Made by a program: the position numbers and the translations under genes
Notes under the pieces: generated by a model
Seen by the model: the letters and a program-made list of their open reading frames with translations, nothing else
What the model was told of the DNA's origin: nothing
The model's database searches: none
In this document: piece by piece, positions 34,544-43,318 of the stretch
Layout of the letters: every line of letters begins with the position of its first letter
How positions within the stretch are numbered: position 1 is the first letter of the stretch
Assembly: GCA_000769715.1 (NCBI GenBank)
Contig: JROS01000063.1
Location: 1 to 50,459, forward strand
Origin: Desulfobulbus sp. Tol-SR
GTDB taxonomy: Bacteria > Desulfobacterota > Desulfobulbia > Desulfobulbales > Desulfocapsaceae
Direction: 5' to 3'
DNA length: 50,459 nucleotides

Positions 34544-35893
34544 ATGCAGACTCAATCGACCGCACCTTCCCTCATCGATCTCCTCACCCCGCTGCTCCCG
34601 GACGTCCCGCTGCCGCTGCTCCTGCTCCTCCTCACGGCTGCCCTGGTCCTCCTCCTGGCACTGCTCGCGGCGATGCTGTTCCGCCATCGCCGCCTGCAGC
34701 GGCGCCATCAGGCCCTGGCAGAAGACCTGGCGGCGCTGCAGTCCACGGCCGGCGACGCGGAACGGCGGATCGTCGAGCAGAAGCTGCGGATCGTCGAACT
34801 GGAGACCCGACTCGCCGGCGAGCGGCAAAACGCCGGCGACAAGCTGAGCCTGCTGGAAGAGGCGCGGGAGGAACTCCGCCTGCAGTTCGAATCGCTCGCC
34901 CACCGGATCTTCGAGGAAAAAAGCGAAAAATTCGGCAGCCAGAGCCGGGAGCGCCTCGAGGCGATCCTCCAGCCCTTTCACCATCAGCTGACCGCGTTCA
35001 AGAAGGAGATCGGCGACATCTACGCCAACGACACCCGGGAGCGGACCTCGCTGAAGGACGAGATCCTCCGTCTCCGCGACCTCAACCGGCAGATCAGCAC
35101 CGAGGCGGTCAACCTCACCCGCGCCCTCAAGGGCGACAAGAAGATCCAGGGCAACTGGGGGGAGATGGTGCTGGAGAGGGTGCTCGAGCAATCCGGCCTC
35201 CGCCGCGGCCAGGAATACGACTGCCAGGAGAGTCTGCGCGACCGGGACAGCCGCCTTTTCCGCCCCGATGTCGTCGTCCACCTGCCGGAGGGCCGGGACA
35301 TCGTCATCGACTCGAAGGTGTCGCTGGTGAGTTGGGAACGGTACGTCGGCGCCGAAGAGGAGCCGGCCCGCCAGCGGGCCCTGAGCGAGCTGGCCGCCGC
35401 GGTCCGCGACCACCTGACCTCCCTCGGCGGCAAGAATTACAGCGACCTGGAGGGGATCAGGTCACTCGATTTCGTCATCATGTTCATGCCGATCGAGGCC
35501 GCCTTCGTCGCCGCCATGCAGCAGGACGAACGGCTCTTTGACGAGGCCTTCCGCCGGGGGATCATCGTCACCACCCCGACCACCCTGCTGGCCACCCTGC
35601 GCACGGTCGAAAACATCTGGCGCTACGAGCACCAGAGCCGCAACGCCCAGGAGATCGCCAGGCGGGCGGGGCTGATCCATGACAAGCTGTGCAGCTTCGT
35701 CGAGGATATGGAAAAGATCGGCCGCCAGCTCGGCAGCTGCCACCACACCTACGAGGCGGCGATGGCCAAGTTGAGCCAGGGGCGGGGCAATCTGATCGCC
35801 CAGGCCGGCCAGCTGACCGAACTCGGGGTCAAGGCGCGAAAGGAGCTCTCGCGCGCCGTCATCGACAGGACCGATCTCGAGTTGAAAAACTGA
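34544..35893 (+). CDS. rmuC: RmuC family DNA recombination protein
   Basis: A 449-residue inner-membrane-anchored protein. A single hydrophobic segment (LPLLLLLLTAALVLLLALLAAMLF) is followed by a coiled coil (residues about 55-190, rich in Glu, Arg and Leu), then the RmuC nuclease-like domain: GNWGEMVLERVLEQSGLRRGQEY, RPDVVVHLPEGRDIVIDSKVSL, LDFVIMFMPIEAAF and TPTTLLATLRTVENIWRYEHQ. RmuC limits recombination at inverted repeats in E. coli. The ATG at 34544 is chosen over an adjacent TTG two codons earlier; the ribosome-binding site is weak. Confidence 0.95.
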   Translation: MQTQSTAPSLIDLLTPLLPDVPLPLLLLLLTAALVLLLALLAAMLFRHRRLQRRHQALAEDLAALQSTAGDAERRIVEQKLRIVELETRLAGERQNAGDKLSLLEEAREELRLQFESLAHRIFEEKSEKFGSQSRERLEAILQPFHHQLTAFKKEIGDIYANDTRERTSLKDEILRLRDLNRQISTEAVNLTRALKGDKKIQGNWGEMVLERVLEQSGLRRGQEYDCQESLRDRDSRLFRPDVVVHLPEGRDIVIDSKVSLVSWERYVGAEEEPARQRALSELAAAVRDHLTSLGGKNYSDLEGIRSLDFVIMFMPIEAAFVAAMQQDERLFDEAFRRGIIVTTPTTLLATLRTVENIWRYEHQSRNAQEIARRAGLIHDKLCSFVEDMEKIGRQLGSCHHTYEAAMAKLSQGRGNLIAQAGQLTELGVKARKELSRAVIDRTDLELKN

Positions 35894-35920
35894 CCCTCCC
35901 GCCGAAAACGCCATCCATCC

Positions 35921-37660
35921 TCAGTCGATGGCATGGGCCATCAGCCGCAGGTACTCGTCGCGCAGCCCGTCCCGGTCGGAGAGCAGCCGGTTCTTGGCGA
36001 AGCCGCAGAGGTTCTCGCGGCAGTACTGTCCCTGGGACAGATAGTCGAGGATGATCTTCGGCACATCGTAATGGTGGATGGTGGCATGGGTCTTGACCTT
36101 GCCGTCCTCGATGAACAGGATGCGGTTGAGATGGAGGCTGTCCTTGCGGTTGTCGAGATACCGCAGCTTCTTGTAGGTCGTCAGCCCCTGCAGCGGCGGC
36201 ACGTGATCGCTGACGAGGATGATCAGGCTGTGGGGATCGATCTTCACCAGCCGTTTGACATAGGCGGCGACCGCCTGTGACCGGTAGTAGAACAGGTTGG
36301 CCACCCGTTCGAGGGTGGGATCGCGATAGCGGGAGAGCAGCTTCAGCAGGTAGGGCCGCTTGTCCTGGTTCAGCACATACGGCAGGTGACCGAACATCGT
36401 CAGCACGTAGTTGAACAGCGGCGGCGCGTCCTTATCGCTCAGGGCCTCCTCGACGAACTGCAGGTTCTGGCGGAACAGCTCGCCGTCGAACATGTAGATC
36501 TCGCCGGTGGTATCGCCGGTCGACAGGTAGGTGGTGGCGTCGTCGACATACTCCCTGGGGAAGTACATCTCGCCGAACCCTATCCCCTCGTAGGCGCTGA
36601 CGGCGTTGAAAAAGGTCGGTTTGAAGGAGTTGGTCGCCACCGTCCGATAGCCGGCCAGTTGCAGGGTTCCCGGCAGGCAGTAGGCGGGAACGCCGGTGAA
36701 GGAATTGAACTCGACTCCGGCCAGCTCCTGGAAGGCCGGCACCCCGCACAGCACCTCGAACTCGGCCTGGGACGTCTTGCCGCCGAAGACCGGGGACACC
36801 GAGAAACCCATGCGATCGCCGAACAGCCGGCGGAAATCGGGGTGGACCGGGTCCCTGGTATAGATCGCCCCCTTGAACAGGGTCGGATCGACAAAGCTCT
36901 CCATCACCACCAGATGGACATTCCGCTTCGATCCCGTTTTTTTCAGCCACTCCGCCCGCTTTCTGGCCTCCAGTTCGTAAGCGGGCCGATCCTGGAAGGT
37001 GGCGGTCCGGTTCAGTGAGATCCGCCGTTCCGCCTCGCGGTAGACCAGCATGACGAAGCGGCCGTTCAGTTCGACCGGCATCTCGTCGGACCAATTGACC
37101 ACCCACAGTCGCATCAACCTGTAGCTGCGGACGACCTTTTCAGGTGAATACTGGGTCGCGGCGACGACTAGGACCAGCGGCAGCAGACCAAGGACAATGG
37201 CCTTCGGCCGCCGATAGTTGATGCACCAGAGCATGCCGCAGAACGGGATAACGGCGGCGAGGACGATCAGGGCCAGGAAGGTGGTCGAGGTGACGTTGAG
37301 CAGTTCCTTGACCTCGGTCAACTCGACAAACCGGAACACCTTGCCGAGCAGCAGGTAGTAGATGTCCTGGCCGATATAGGCGAGCAGAATCGGGGCGGCG
37401 GCCAGGAAGGCCTGCCAGCGGGACGGGCGGACGACGGCATTGAGATACCAGTAAATATAGAAGAGCAGAGCGATCTCGAAATACTGGTGGCTGAGAAAGG
37501 TCCAGCCGCCGTTTAACCCCCCGAGCTGCTCGACCAGCGCCGTATACAGGGTGAGGAAAAGCAGAAAGAGGGTGTAACGGTTGACGAGCAGGGTCCGCAG
37601 GATCCCGACTATCGTCCGTTGTCCCCGGAAGGAAGACGAGGGTGGGGCTGAATTCAACAT
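35921..37660 (-). CDS. LtaS-type membrane sulfatase/phosphoglycerol transferase family protein
   Basis: A 579-residue protein with about five N-terminal transmembrane helices (residues about 20-195) and a C-terminal periplasmic sulfatase-fold domain. The LtaS-type metal and nucleophile residues are visible: Glu in LVVMESFVDP, Thr in FGGKTSQAEFEVLCGVPA, and Asp-His in LIILVSDHVPPL. Gram-negative members usually modify membrane-derived glucans or lipids with phosphoglycerol or phosphoethanolamine; the substrate is not known. The start at 37660 was chosen because the 57 residues encoded upstream look unlike coding sequence. Confidence 0.88.
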   Translation of the reverse strand: MLNSAPPSSSFRGQRTIVGILRTLLVNRYTLFLLFLTLYTALVEQLGGLNGGWTFLSHQYFEIALLFYIYWYLNAVVRPSRWQAFLAAAPILLAYIGQDIYYLLLGKVFRFVELTEVKELLNVTSTTFLALIVLAAVIPFCGMLWCINYRRPKAIVLGLLPLVLVVAATQYSPEKVVRSYRLMRLWVVNWSDEMPVELNGRFVMLVYREAERRISLNRTATFQDRPAYELEARKRAEWLKKTGSKRNVHLVVMESFVDPTLFKGAIYTRDPVHPDFRRLFGDRMGFSVSPVFGGKTSQAEFEVLCGVPAFQELAGVEFNSFTGVPAYCLPGTLQLAGYRTVATNSFKPTFFNAVSAYEGIGFGEMYFPREYVDDATTYLSTGDTTGEIYMFDGELFRQNLQFVEEALSDKDAPPLFNYVLTMFGHLPYVLNQDKRPYLLKLLSRYRDPTLERVANLFYYRSQAVAAYVKRLVKIDPHSLIILVSDHVPPLQGLTTYKKLRYLDNRKDSLHLNRILFIEDGKVKTHATIHHYDVPKIILDYLSQGQYCRENLCGFAKNRLLSDRDGLRDEYLRLMAHAID

Positions 37661-37962
37661 ACAGGCTGATTTCTCCGGGAAACATCGGGTGCAATCACGA
37701 TCGGAACGTCGCCGCCGGTCGCCGTCGGCGCCGTCGGGCGGCAGCTGGATATCATCCAGGCTACTGTATTCTCCCTGTCTCAAGGCGACAAGGGAAATTC
37801 CCCTCGAAATCCGAGAGGGCGCCGATTTCAAGCAGGACCAGAGACACCGGCATGGTCATCGAGGTGATTTTACGCATGGACATGGTTCCGACGGGTGAAG
37901 GTTGGTGTTGATTTCCCTGGCGTGCGACTGCGTACGTCACAAGATAAGGAGGAACCATTCCC
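37661..37962. other. Intergenic region upstream of the LtaS-like gene
   Basis: About 300 bases between the divergent LtaS-like gene and the small reading frame that begins at 37963. Base composition is a little less GC-rich than its surroundings. Open frames in it have no ribosome-binding site or recognisable product. It probably holds promoters for both sides; I cannot place their boxes with confidence. Confidence 0.45.
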
Positions 37963-38169
37963 ATGGCAAAAGAAATTGTGCCCCGCCGTCCGGATTCCCG
38001 ACCGATGCCCATCGCGGTCGTTTTCGAAGCCGCTCCCGCCCCGCCCTCCGGGCCTCCGGAAGTGCGGCGACTTGAAGTTGCCAAAGCATTTGAAACATGG
38101 TACTTGGATTTTTCAGCGTCAAGGGGTAGGGGAACGCCGCATCAAGGCCGTTGGCGGATTCAGCGTTGA
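37963..38169 (+). CDS. Possible small leader-type protein upstream of the acyl-CoA synthetase
   Basis: A 68-residue frame starting MAKEIVPRRPDSRPMPIAVVF. What supports it is a strong AAGGAGGAACC ribosome-binding site ten bases before the ATG and position 32 bases ahead of the acyl-CoA synthetase start. It is Pro/Arg-rich, has no Cys or membrane helix, and its codon choice is less GC-rich at third positions than that of neighbouring genes. I do not recognise it. It may be a translated leader, a small protein, or the remnant of a longer gene. Confidence 0.4.
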   Translation: MAKEIVPRRPDSRPMPIAVVFEAAPAPPSGPPEVRRLEVAKAFETWYLDFSASRGRGTPHQGRWRIQR

Positions 38170-38201
38170 CCCGAGGCCAGGAAGAACAGGAGGAGACCAT
38201 A

Positions 38202-39719
38202 GTGCTCTTACATCACCGTTTCATCGAGGTCGCCAAGAGGCTGTACAAGAAGACCGGGATCCGTGATTTCTCCACCGGCAAGGATTTGACCTACGGCCGC
38301 GCCCTGCTCGCCAGCATTCTCCTGTCGCGGATTTTCCGCAAGCTCGAAAAGGGCTTCATCGGTGTCATGATCCCGACCTCGGCCGGCTGCATCCTCGTCA
38401 AGTGCGGGATCCTGATGAGCGGCCGGACGCCGGTGATGATCAACTACTCTACCGGCGCCGAGCACAACGCCCGCTATGCCCGGAACAAATGCGCCTTCAG
38501 GACCATCATCACCTCCAAGGCCCTGCTGGAAAAGATCGACTGTCCCTATGTCGAGGGGATGATCTACATCGAGGACATCATGGCCGGGCTGACCGGCCTG
38601 CAGAAGGCCGTCGCCGCCCTGATCTCGAAACTGCCGGCGGCGCTGATCAAGAAACTGGTCCATGGCGGCAATCCGAACGACACCGCCGTGATCCTCTTCA
38701 CCAGCGGCAGCGAAAAAGACCCGAAGGCGGTCCAGCTGACCCACAGGAACATCCTCGCCAATATCGAGTCGGTCACCCCGACCTTCGAATTCAGGGAAGA
38801 CGACATCTTCATGTGCACCCTGCCGTTCTTCCATGTCTTCGGGCTGACCACCAACCTGTGGCTGCCGATCTACCACGGCATGACCCTGCTCACCTACGCC
38901 AACCCTCTCGATTTCAAGAAGATCTGCACCATCGTGCGGGAGGAGCAGGCCACGTTTCTGATCGGCACCCCGGCCTTCTTCTGGGGCTACCTGCGCAAAT
39001 CGGAGGAAGGGGATTTCGCCAGCCTGCGGATCGCCCTGGCCGGGGCCGACAAGTGTCCCGACGCCCTGCGCGATGGGTTCAAGACCAAGCATGGCGTCAC
39101 GCTGCTGGAAGGCTACGGCGCCACCGAGTGCTCGCCGGTCATCTCCACCAACACCCCGGAGTTCAACCGCCCCGGCAGTGTCGGCAGGCCGATCCCCGGA
39201 GTCGAGGGCCGCATCGAGAACTACCAGACCGGCGAGACCTGCGGCCCGGGCGAGGACGGTCGCATCCTGATCAAGGGCGACAACGTGATGAAGGGCTACT
39301 TCGACGATTTCGAAGAGACCTTCATGCATATCCGCGGCGGCTGGTACGACACCGGCGACATGGGCAATATCGACGCCGACGGCTACCTCTGGCATGTCGG
39401 CCGGCTCAAGCGCTTCGTCAAGATCGGCGGCGAGATGGTATCGCTGGTGAAAATCGAGGATGTCCTGGAAAAGACTCTGCCCGAGGATGTCGAGTGCTGT
39501 GTGGTCGAGGTCCCCGACTCCATCAAGGGGGCCAGGATCGTCGCCGTGGTCACCGCGAAGCTCGACGAAAAGGCCACCCTGAAGAAGATGGCCGAGCACC
39601 TGCCGCCGATCGCCCTGCCGAGGACCTTCCTGGTCTACGAAACCCTGCCGAAGATGGGCAGCGGCAAGATCGACTTCCGCACCATCACCGAACTCGCCCG
39701 GGAGAAGCTGGCCGCCTGA
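38202..39719 (+). CDS. AMP-forming acyl-CoA/acyl-ACP synthetase
   Basis: A 505-residue ANL-superfamily adenylating enzyme that activates a carboxylic acid, probably a fatty acid, to acyl-AMP and then to a thioester. Visible motifs are the P-loop ILFTSGSEKDPKAVQLTHRN, LPFFHVFGLT, EGYGATECSPVIS, the hinge GWYDTGDMGNIDADGYLWHVGRLKRFVKIGGEMVSL and the catalytic lysine GSGKIDFRTI. It resembles the synthetase half of Aas but has no acyltransferase domain. The GTG at 38202 is chosen because AGGAGG lies eight bases upstream; a TTG 17 codons earlier has no such site. Confidence 0.92.
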   Translation: MLLHHRFIEVAKRLYKKTGIRDFSTGKDLTYGRALLASILLSRIFRKLEKGFIGVMIPTSAGCILVKCGILMSGRTPVMINYSTGAEHNARYARNKCAFRTIITSKALLEKIDCPYVEGMIYIEDIMAGLTGLQKAVAALISKLPAALIKKLVHGGNPNDTAVILFTSGSEKDPKAVQLTHRNILANIESVTPTFEFREDDIFMCTLPFFHVFGLTTNLWLPIYHGMTLLTYANPLDFKKICTIVREEQATFLIGTPAFFWGYLRKSEEGDFASLRIALAGADKCPDALRDGFKTKHGVTLLEGYGATECSPVISTNTPEFNRPGSVGRPIPGVEGRIENYQTGETCGPGEDGRILIKGDNVMKGYFDDFEETFMHIRGGWYDTGDMGNIDADGYLWHVGRLKRFVKIGGEMVSLVKIEDVLEKTLPEDVECCVVEVPDSIKGARIVAVVTAKLDEKATLKKMAEHLPPIALPRTFLVYETLPKMGSGKIDFRTITELAREKLAA

Positions 39720-39742
39720 CGGCCTCGGCCGTCACTCTCCTC

Positions 39743-40723
39743 CTACAGCGAGGCGATGCAGTCGGCGAGTTCGTCATGAAACTCGTCGACCGTATCATAG
39801 ATCACCGATGTCCCGACAGAAAAATGCATCAGGATGTCGTTGAGCCGCTCCGGGATATAGGGATAGATCTTCTGCAGGTTGAAGACCCGGTCCCGGGCGA
39901 GCAGCGACATATCCTCCATCCGCAGCGAAGAGAAGACTTTCTCGCCCAACTCCGGGTCCTCCAGGACATCCTGGCCACGGAAATTGCGGCGGCCGACGAT
40001 GTAGAGCAGGCAGTTGCCGAGGCCGAACAGGTCCATCGCATACGGCCGTTCCGGCAGGTAGAAGTCGTAGTCGAAATCGATCCACGAGAAGTGGCCGCTA
40101 TCCCAGTCGACGAAGATGTGGTCGCGGCGGATGTCGCCGTGCTTGAGGCCATGGCCGTGGAGATAGGCGATCGCCTGGACCGAGACGAGGAAACGCTGCA
40201 GGACGCCGACCAGGTGGTCGCGGAAATATTCCTCATGGCTCTCGCCCAGGCGCTGGAGATACTTGTCCATCCGCTTTCCCTGCACCACATCGAGGATCCG
40301 CACCAGGTTGTCGGCATCGTCGAGGGCTGAATAGCCCTGCATGAAGGCCGGGTTGCCCCGCACCAGCTCGAGGACCCGCGCCTCCTTCTCCGGGTTGCGG
40401 TAACAGGTGACCGTGAGATCGCCGAACTTGATCGAGTAGGTCTCATGGAAGACCAGTTTGAGGATGTTCGACTCGCCGGTCTCCAGGTCATTGACCTTCG
40501 GCACCCACTGCTTCGGTTGCTCGTCGATGCCGAAACGCCCCTCGCGCATGTAGCCGACGACCAGGAACCAGCGGTTGTCGACGAGGATGATGTCGCCGTA
40601 GTCGATGCTGCTGAAATCACTGGTGTCCCGCCAGATCCTCGGCTGGCGGCGGAGGCTCCTGACGGCCGGATGGTCCTTGAGCCGCGGCAGGATCCGCAAC
40701 GGGAAATAGCTCAGGTCGATCAT
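39743..40723 (-). CDS. Atypical protein kinase-like protein
   Basis: A 326-residue soluble protein with a kinase-like C-lobe. Visible are the catalytic loop LKHGDIRRDHIFVDW and the metal-binding IDFDYDF, with KVNDLETGESNILKLVF and NLVRILDVVQGKRMDKYLQRLG in the N-lobe and linker. The usual HRD-x-K-x-x-x-x-N loop is altered (His-Gly-Asp, no Lys, Asn replaced by His), closer to RIO/APH-like kinases than to standard Hanks kinases. It starts three bases after the universal stress protein gene ends, so the two are translated from one message. Its target is unknown; the stress protein is an obvious candidate. Confidence 0.82.
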   Translation of the reverse strand: MIDLSYFPLRILPRLKDHPAVRSLRRQPRIWRDTSDFSSIDYGDIILVDNRWFLVVGYMREGRFGIDEQPKQWVPKVNDLETGESNILKLVFHETYSIKFGDLTVTCYRNPEKEARVLELVRGNPAFMQGYSALDDADNLVRILDVVQGKRMDKYLQRLGESHEEYFRDHLVGVLQRFLVSVQAIAYLHGHGLKHGDIRRDHIFVDWDSGHFSWIDFDYDFYLPERPYAMDLFGLGNCLLYIVGRRNFRGQDVLEDPELGEKVFSSLRMEDMSLLARDRVFNLQKIYPYIPERLNDILMHFSVGTSVIYDTVDEFHDELADCIASL

Positions 40724-40726
40724 CGG

Positions 40727-41182
40727 CTACCCCACGATCCAGGCGGTGAAGTCCCGGGCATGCCGGGCCAGGGCGTTGGAGATCGAGCCGAAGAGGAACT
40801 CCTCGGCCTTCGACACCCCGCGCTTGCCGGTCACCACCGTGCCGAATTCCCCCTCCTTGCGGATGTCCAGGACGGTCTGGCTGATCGTCTTGCCCTCGGC
40901 CATGCAGATCTGCTGGCTGATATCCCTGCCGTTGATCCCCATCCCCTCGAGGATGATCGATGCATCCTGGAGAAAAAGACCGGCCCGTTCGTCCTTCAGC
41001 ATCTGGTAGCGGTCCAGCTGCCCCCCCTTGATATAGAAATCAGGCGGCGGTTCCGGGTAGACGTGGAGGAGATGGATGTGCTTCGTCGCCAGTCCGCGGG
41101 CCATATTGCCGACATAGCGTACGGCGCGCCGCGACGTCTCCGACTTGTCCATTGCGATCAGAAATCTCTGCCAGTCATCCAT
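40727..41182 (-). CDS. Universal stress protein (UspA family)
   Basis: A 151-residue UspA-fold protein. The N-terminal strand RFLIAMDKSETSRRAVRYVG carries the conserved Asp, and the C-terminus GTVVTGKRGVSKAEEFLFGSISNALARHA approximates the ATP-binding Gx2Gx9GS/T signature (GKRG then GSIS), so nucleotide binding is plausible. AAGAGGAAGAC lies before the ATG. It is followed after three bases by the kinase-like gene and is preceded by the reductase gene about 50 bases away on the same strand. Confidence 0.88.
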   Translation of the reverse strand: MDDWQRFLIAMDKSETSRRAVRYVGNMARGLATKHIHLLHVYPEPPPDFYIKGGQLDRYQMLKDERAGLFLQDASIILEGMGINGRDISQQICMAEGKTISQTVLDIRKEGEFGTVVTGKRGVSKAEEFLFGSISNALARHARDFTAWIVG

Positions 41183-41231
41183 GTCTTCCTCTTAAGGAAA
41201 AGGTAGTCACCCCCGCACCGCCACCGGACGG

Positions 41232-42179
41232 TCACAGCTGTTCGAGCCCCGGCCGCCACTTCTCGAGCAGCTTGATCAACTCGAAAATGGTCTGGTGGGT
41301 GGGGGCCGCGATCCCGTGCTCTTCGGCGTAGCGGCAGATCGCCCCATTCTGGGCGTCGATCTCGGTGCTGCGCTCGTTGAGGATGTCCTGCAGCATCGAC
41401 GAAAGATTGTTGGTGCTGCGCCGGCAGGCCTCAAAGAGCTGTTCATAGAGATCGCTGCCGGCCAGATCGATATTGCAGGCCTCGGCCACCCGGCGGCCCT
41501 CGTCGAGCAACCTTTTCATCAGGGTGATGGACTCCATCCGGTCGATCAGGCAGCCGTTCGGGACCTTGAGCAGCGAGGACAGCGGATTGATGGCGGCATA
41601 GACGATGACCTTGCACCACAGGCGGCCGATCACCCGCCTCGACATCCGGGTATCGATCCCGCAGTCGTTGAATATCTTTTTGATCGCCTCAACCCGCGGT
41701 GACAGCCGACCGTCGAGTTCTCCGATATAGGTCGTGCCGCTGCCGCCGTACCGTACCGTGGCCCCGCCGAGCGAGGTCCCCGACATGAAGGTCATGCCGG
41801 CCAGGATGTGGTCGGTCGGGACAATCCGACCGGCCGCCTCGATGTTGCCGAGCCCGGTCTGGATCGCCAGCAGCGGGCAGTTGTCCGAAACCAGGTGGGC
41901 GATGCTCTCGACGGCGACCCGGGTGGAATAGGACTTGACCATCAACAGGACCAGGTCGCATTCCTTGATCGAGGACCCGTCGCTGATCGCCTTCACCGGC
42001 ACCATGGTCGCCGCCTCGGGGTCCTCCTCGTCACAGGCCAGGACGCCGATGCCATGATCCTGCATCGCCCCGACGATCTCGCGGTCGATATCGACCAGCG
42101 TCACCTCGTTGTTCCCCTTCGCCAGAAAAGAACCGAAAAGCCGGCCGATCGCCCCGCCACCCACAATCACAATCTTCAT
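41232..42179 (-). CDS. 2-dehydropantoate 2-reductase family protein
   Basis: A 315-residue NADPH-dependent reductase. The N-terminal Rossmann site is MKIVIVGGGAIGRLFGSFLAKG. ApbA/PanE features follow: CDLVLLMVKSYST, LAIQTGLGNIE, the catalytic lysine region GRLWCKVIVYAAINPLSSLL, and STNNLSSMLQDILNERSTEIDAQNGAI in the C-terminal domain. The ATG at 42179 has GGGAGAGGG upstream and begins exactly at the first strand. True pantothenate synthesis (panE) is possible, but paralogues act on other 2-oxoacids and no panB/panC is near. Confidence 0.9.
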   Translation of the reverse strand: MKIVIVGGGAIGRLFGSFLAKGNNEVTLVDIDREIVGAMQDHGIGVLACDEEDPEAATMVPVKAISDGSSIKECDLVLLMVKSYSTRVAVESIAHLVSDNCPLLAIQTGLGNIEAAGRIVPTDHILAGMTFMSGTSLGGATVRYGGSGTTYIGELDGRLSPRVEAIKKIFNDCGIDTRMSRRVIGRLWCKVIVYAAINPLSSLLKVPNGCLIDRMESITLMKRLLDEGRRVAEACNIDLAGSDLYEQLFEACRRSTNNLSSMLQDILNERSTEIDAQNGAICRYAEEHGIAAPTHQTIFELIKLLEKWRPGLEQL

Positions 42180-42378
42180 ATGCCCTCTCCCGCGTCGAAT
42201 TGCCCGCCGCCGGCCATCGCCATGATCTCTCCACCGTTGCGGCCTTTGTTCATTGTATAGTGACCGGCGCCGAAAAGTAAATAGCCGTTTCGACCGAGGC
42301 CGAACCATCGCTCCGCGCCCCTGCGCCCCATGATCAGCCCGGTTTTTTTGGCGGCAACGGCTAAAAGAACCTGGCAAT

Positions 42379-42424
42379 TTGGCGGCGAAGCAGGTAGTCT
42401 TTAATGATATTGATTATCATAATG
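42379..42424 (+). promoter_or_regulatory. Predicted promoter with Fur-box-like operator for the amino acid ABC transporter
   Basis: TTGGCG at 42379 and TAATGA at 42402 are 17 bases apart. Overlapping the -10 box and start site, GATATTGATTATCATAATG (42406-42424) agrees at 15 of 19 positions with the classical Fur consensus. The box covers one of the possible start codons of the first transporter gene. Fur control is inferred from sequence match only. Confidence 0.55.
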
Positions 42425-43255
42425 AATCCGCAGCCCGTCTCTACGCCGATGAACCTTCCATTCCCCGCCGCCCTGCGTCGCCTGTCCCGCTCGCCGATGA
42501 TCGACGTCTTCATGCTCCTGGCGCTGGGGGCCGGGATCGGCACGGTATTCGTCTCGGGGTCGCAGGGCATCGGCTACAACTGGCAGTGGTACCGGATCCC
42601 CCGCTACCTGTGGACCATCGATGCCGGCGATCTCATCGCCGGACCGCTGGTCCACGGACTGCTCGTCACCCTGCAGCTGTCGGCGTACAGTCTCGTTCTG
42701 GCCCTGGCGATCGGCCTGACCGCCGCCGTTCTGCGGCTTTCGCATTCCCCTCTGGCGTCGCTGCTGGCCAGGATCTATGTCGAGCTGATGCGGAATACCC
42801 CACTGCTGATCCAGATCTTCTTCATCTATTTCGTCCTCGGTCCGCTGCTCGGACTCGACCGGCTGCCGGCGGCACTCCTCTCCCTCAGCCTCTTCGAGGG
42901 GGCCTATATCGCCGAGATCCTGCGCTCGGGCATTCTGTCCGTCCCGCACCAGCAGGTCGAGGCGAGCTACAGCCTCGGGCTCGGGACCTACGCCACCTAC
43001 CGCAAGGTCATCCTGCCCCAGGCATTTCGCACCGCCCTGCCGCCGCTGGCCAGCCAGACGATCTCGCTGGTCAAGGATTCGGCCCTGGTCAGCACCATCG
43101 CCATCTACGACCTGACGATGCACGCCCAGGCGATCATCGCCGAGACCTTCCTGACCTTCGAGATCTGGCTGACGGTCGCCGCCCTCTACCTGATGATCAC
43201 CATCTTCCTGTCGCTGGCGGCCGGGGCCCTGGAACAACGACTGAAACTGCCTTGA
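42422..43255 (+). CDS. Polar amino acid ABC transporter permease
   Basis: A 277-residue inner-membrane permease of the HisMQ/GltJK family. About five transmembrane segments are visible, with the signature VELMRNTPLLIQIFFIYF and the coupling-loop EAA motif GAYIAEILRSGILSVPHQQVEASYSLGLG. The long N-terminal extension with YNWQW resembles GltJ-type permeases. The start is uncertain: ATG at 42404, 42422 or 42449 are in frame, none with a good ribosome-binding site; the first two overlap the Fur-like box. The binding-protein gene follows after about 60 bases. Confidence 0.9.
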   Translation: MNPQPVSTPMNLPFPAALRRLSRSPMIDVFMLLALGAGIGTVFVSGSQGIGYNWQWYRIPRYLWTIDAGDLIAGPLVHGLLVTLQLSAYSLVLALAIGLTAAVLRLSHSPLASLLARIYVELMRNTPLLIQIFFIYFVLGPLLGLDRLPAALLSLSLFEGAYIAEILRSGILSVPHQQVEASYSLGLGTYATYRKVILPQAFRTALPPLASQTISLVKDSALVSTIAIYDLTMHAQAIIAETFLTFEIWLTVAALYLMITIFLSLAAGALEQRLKLP

Positions 43256-43318
43256 CATGAAGCCGATCACCTTCCGGTCCCGGCATTCACCCCATTCAAT
43301 CAACCACAGGAGATGACG

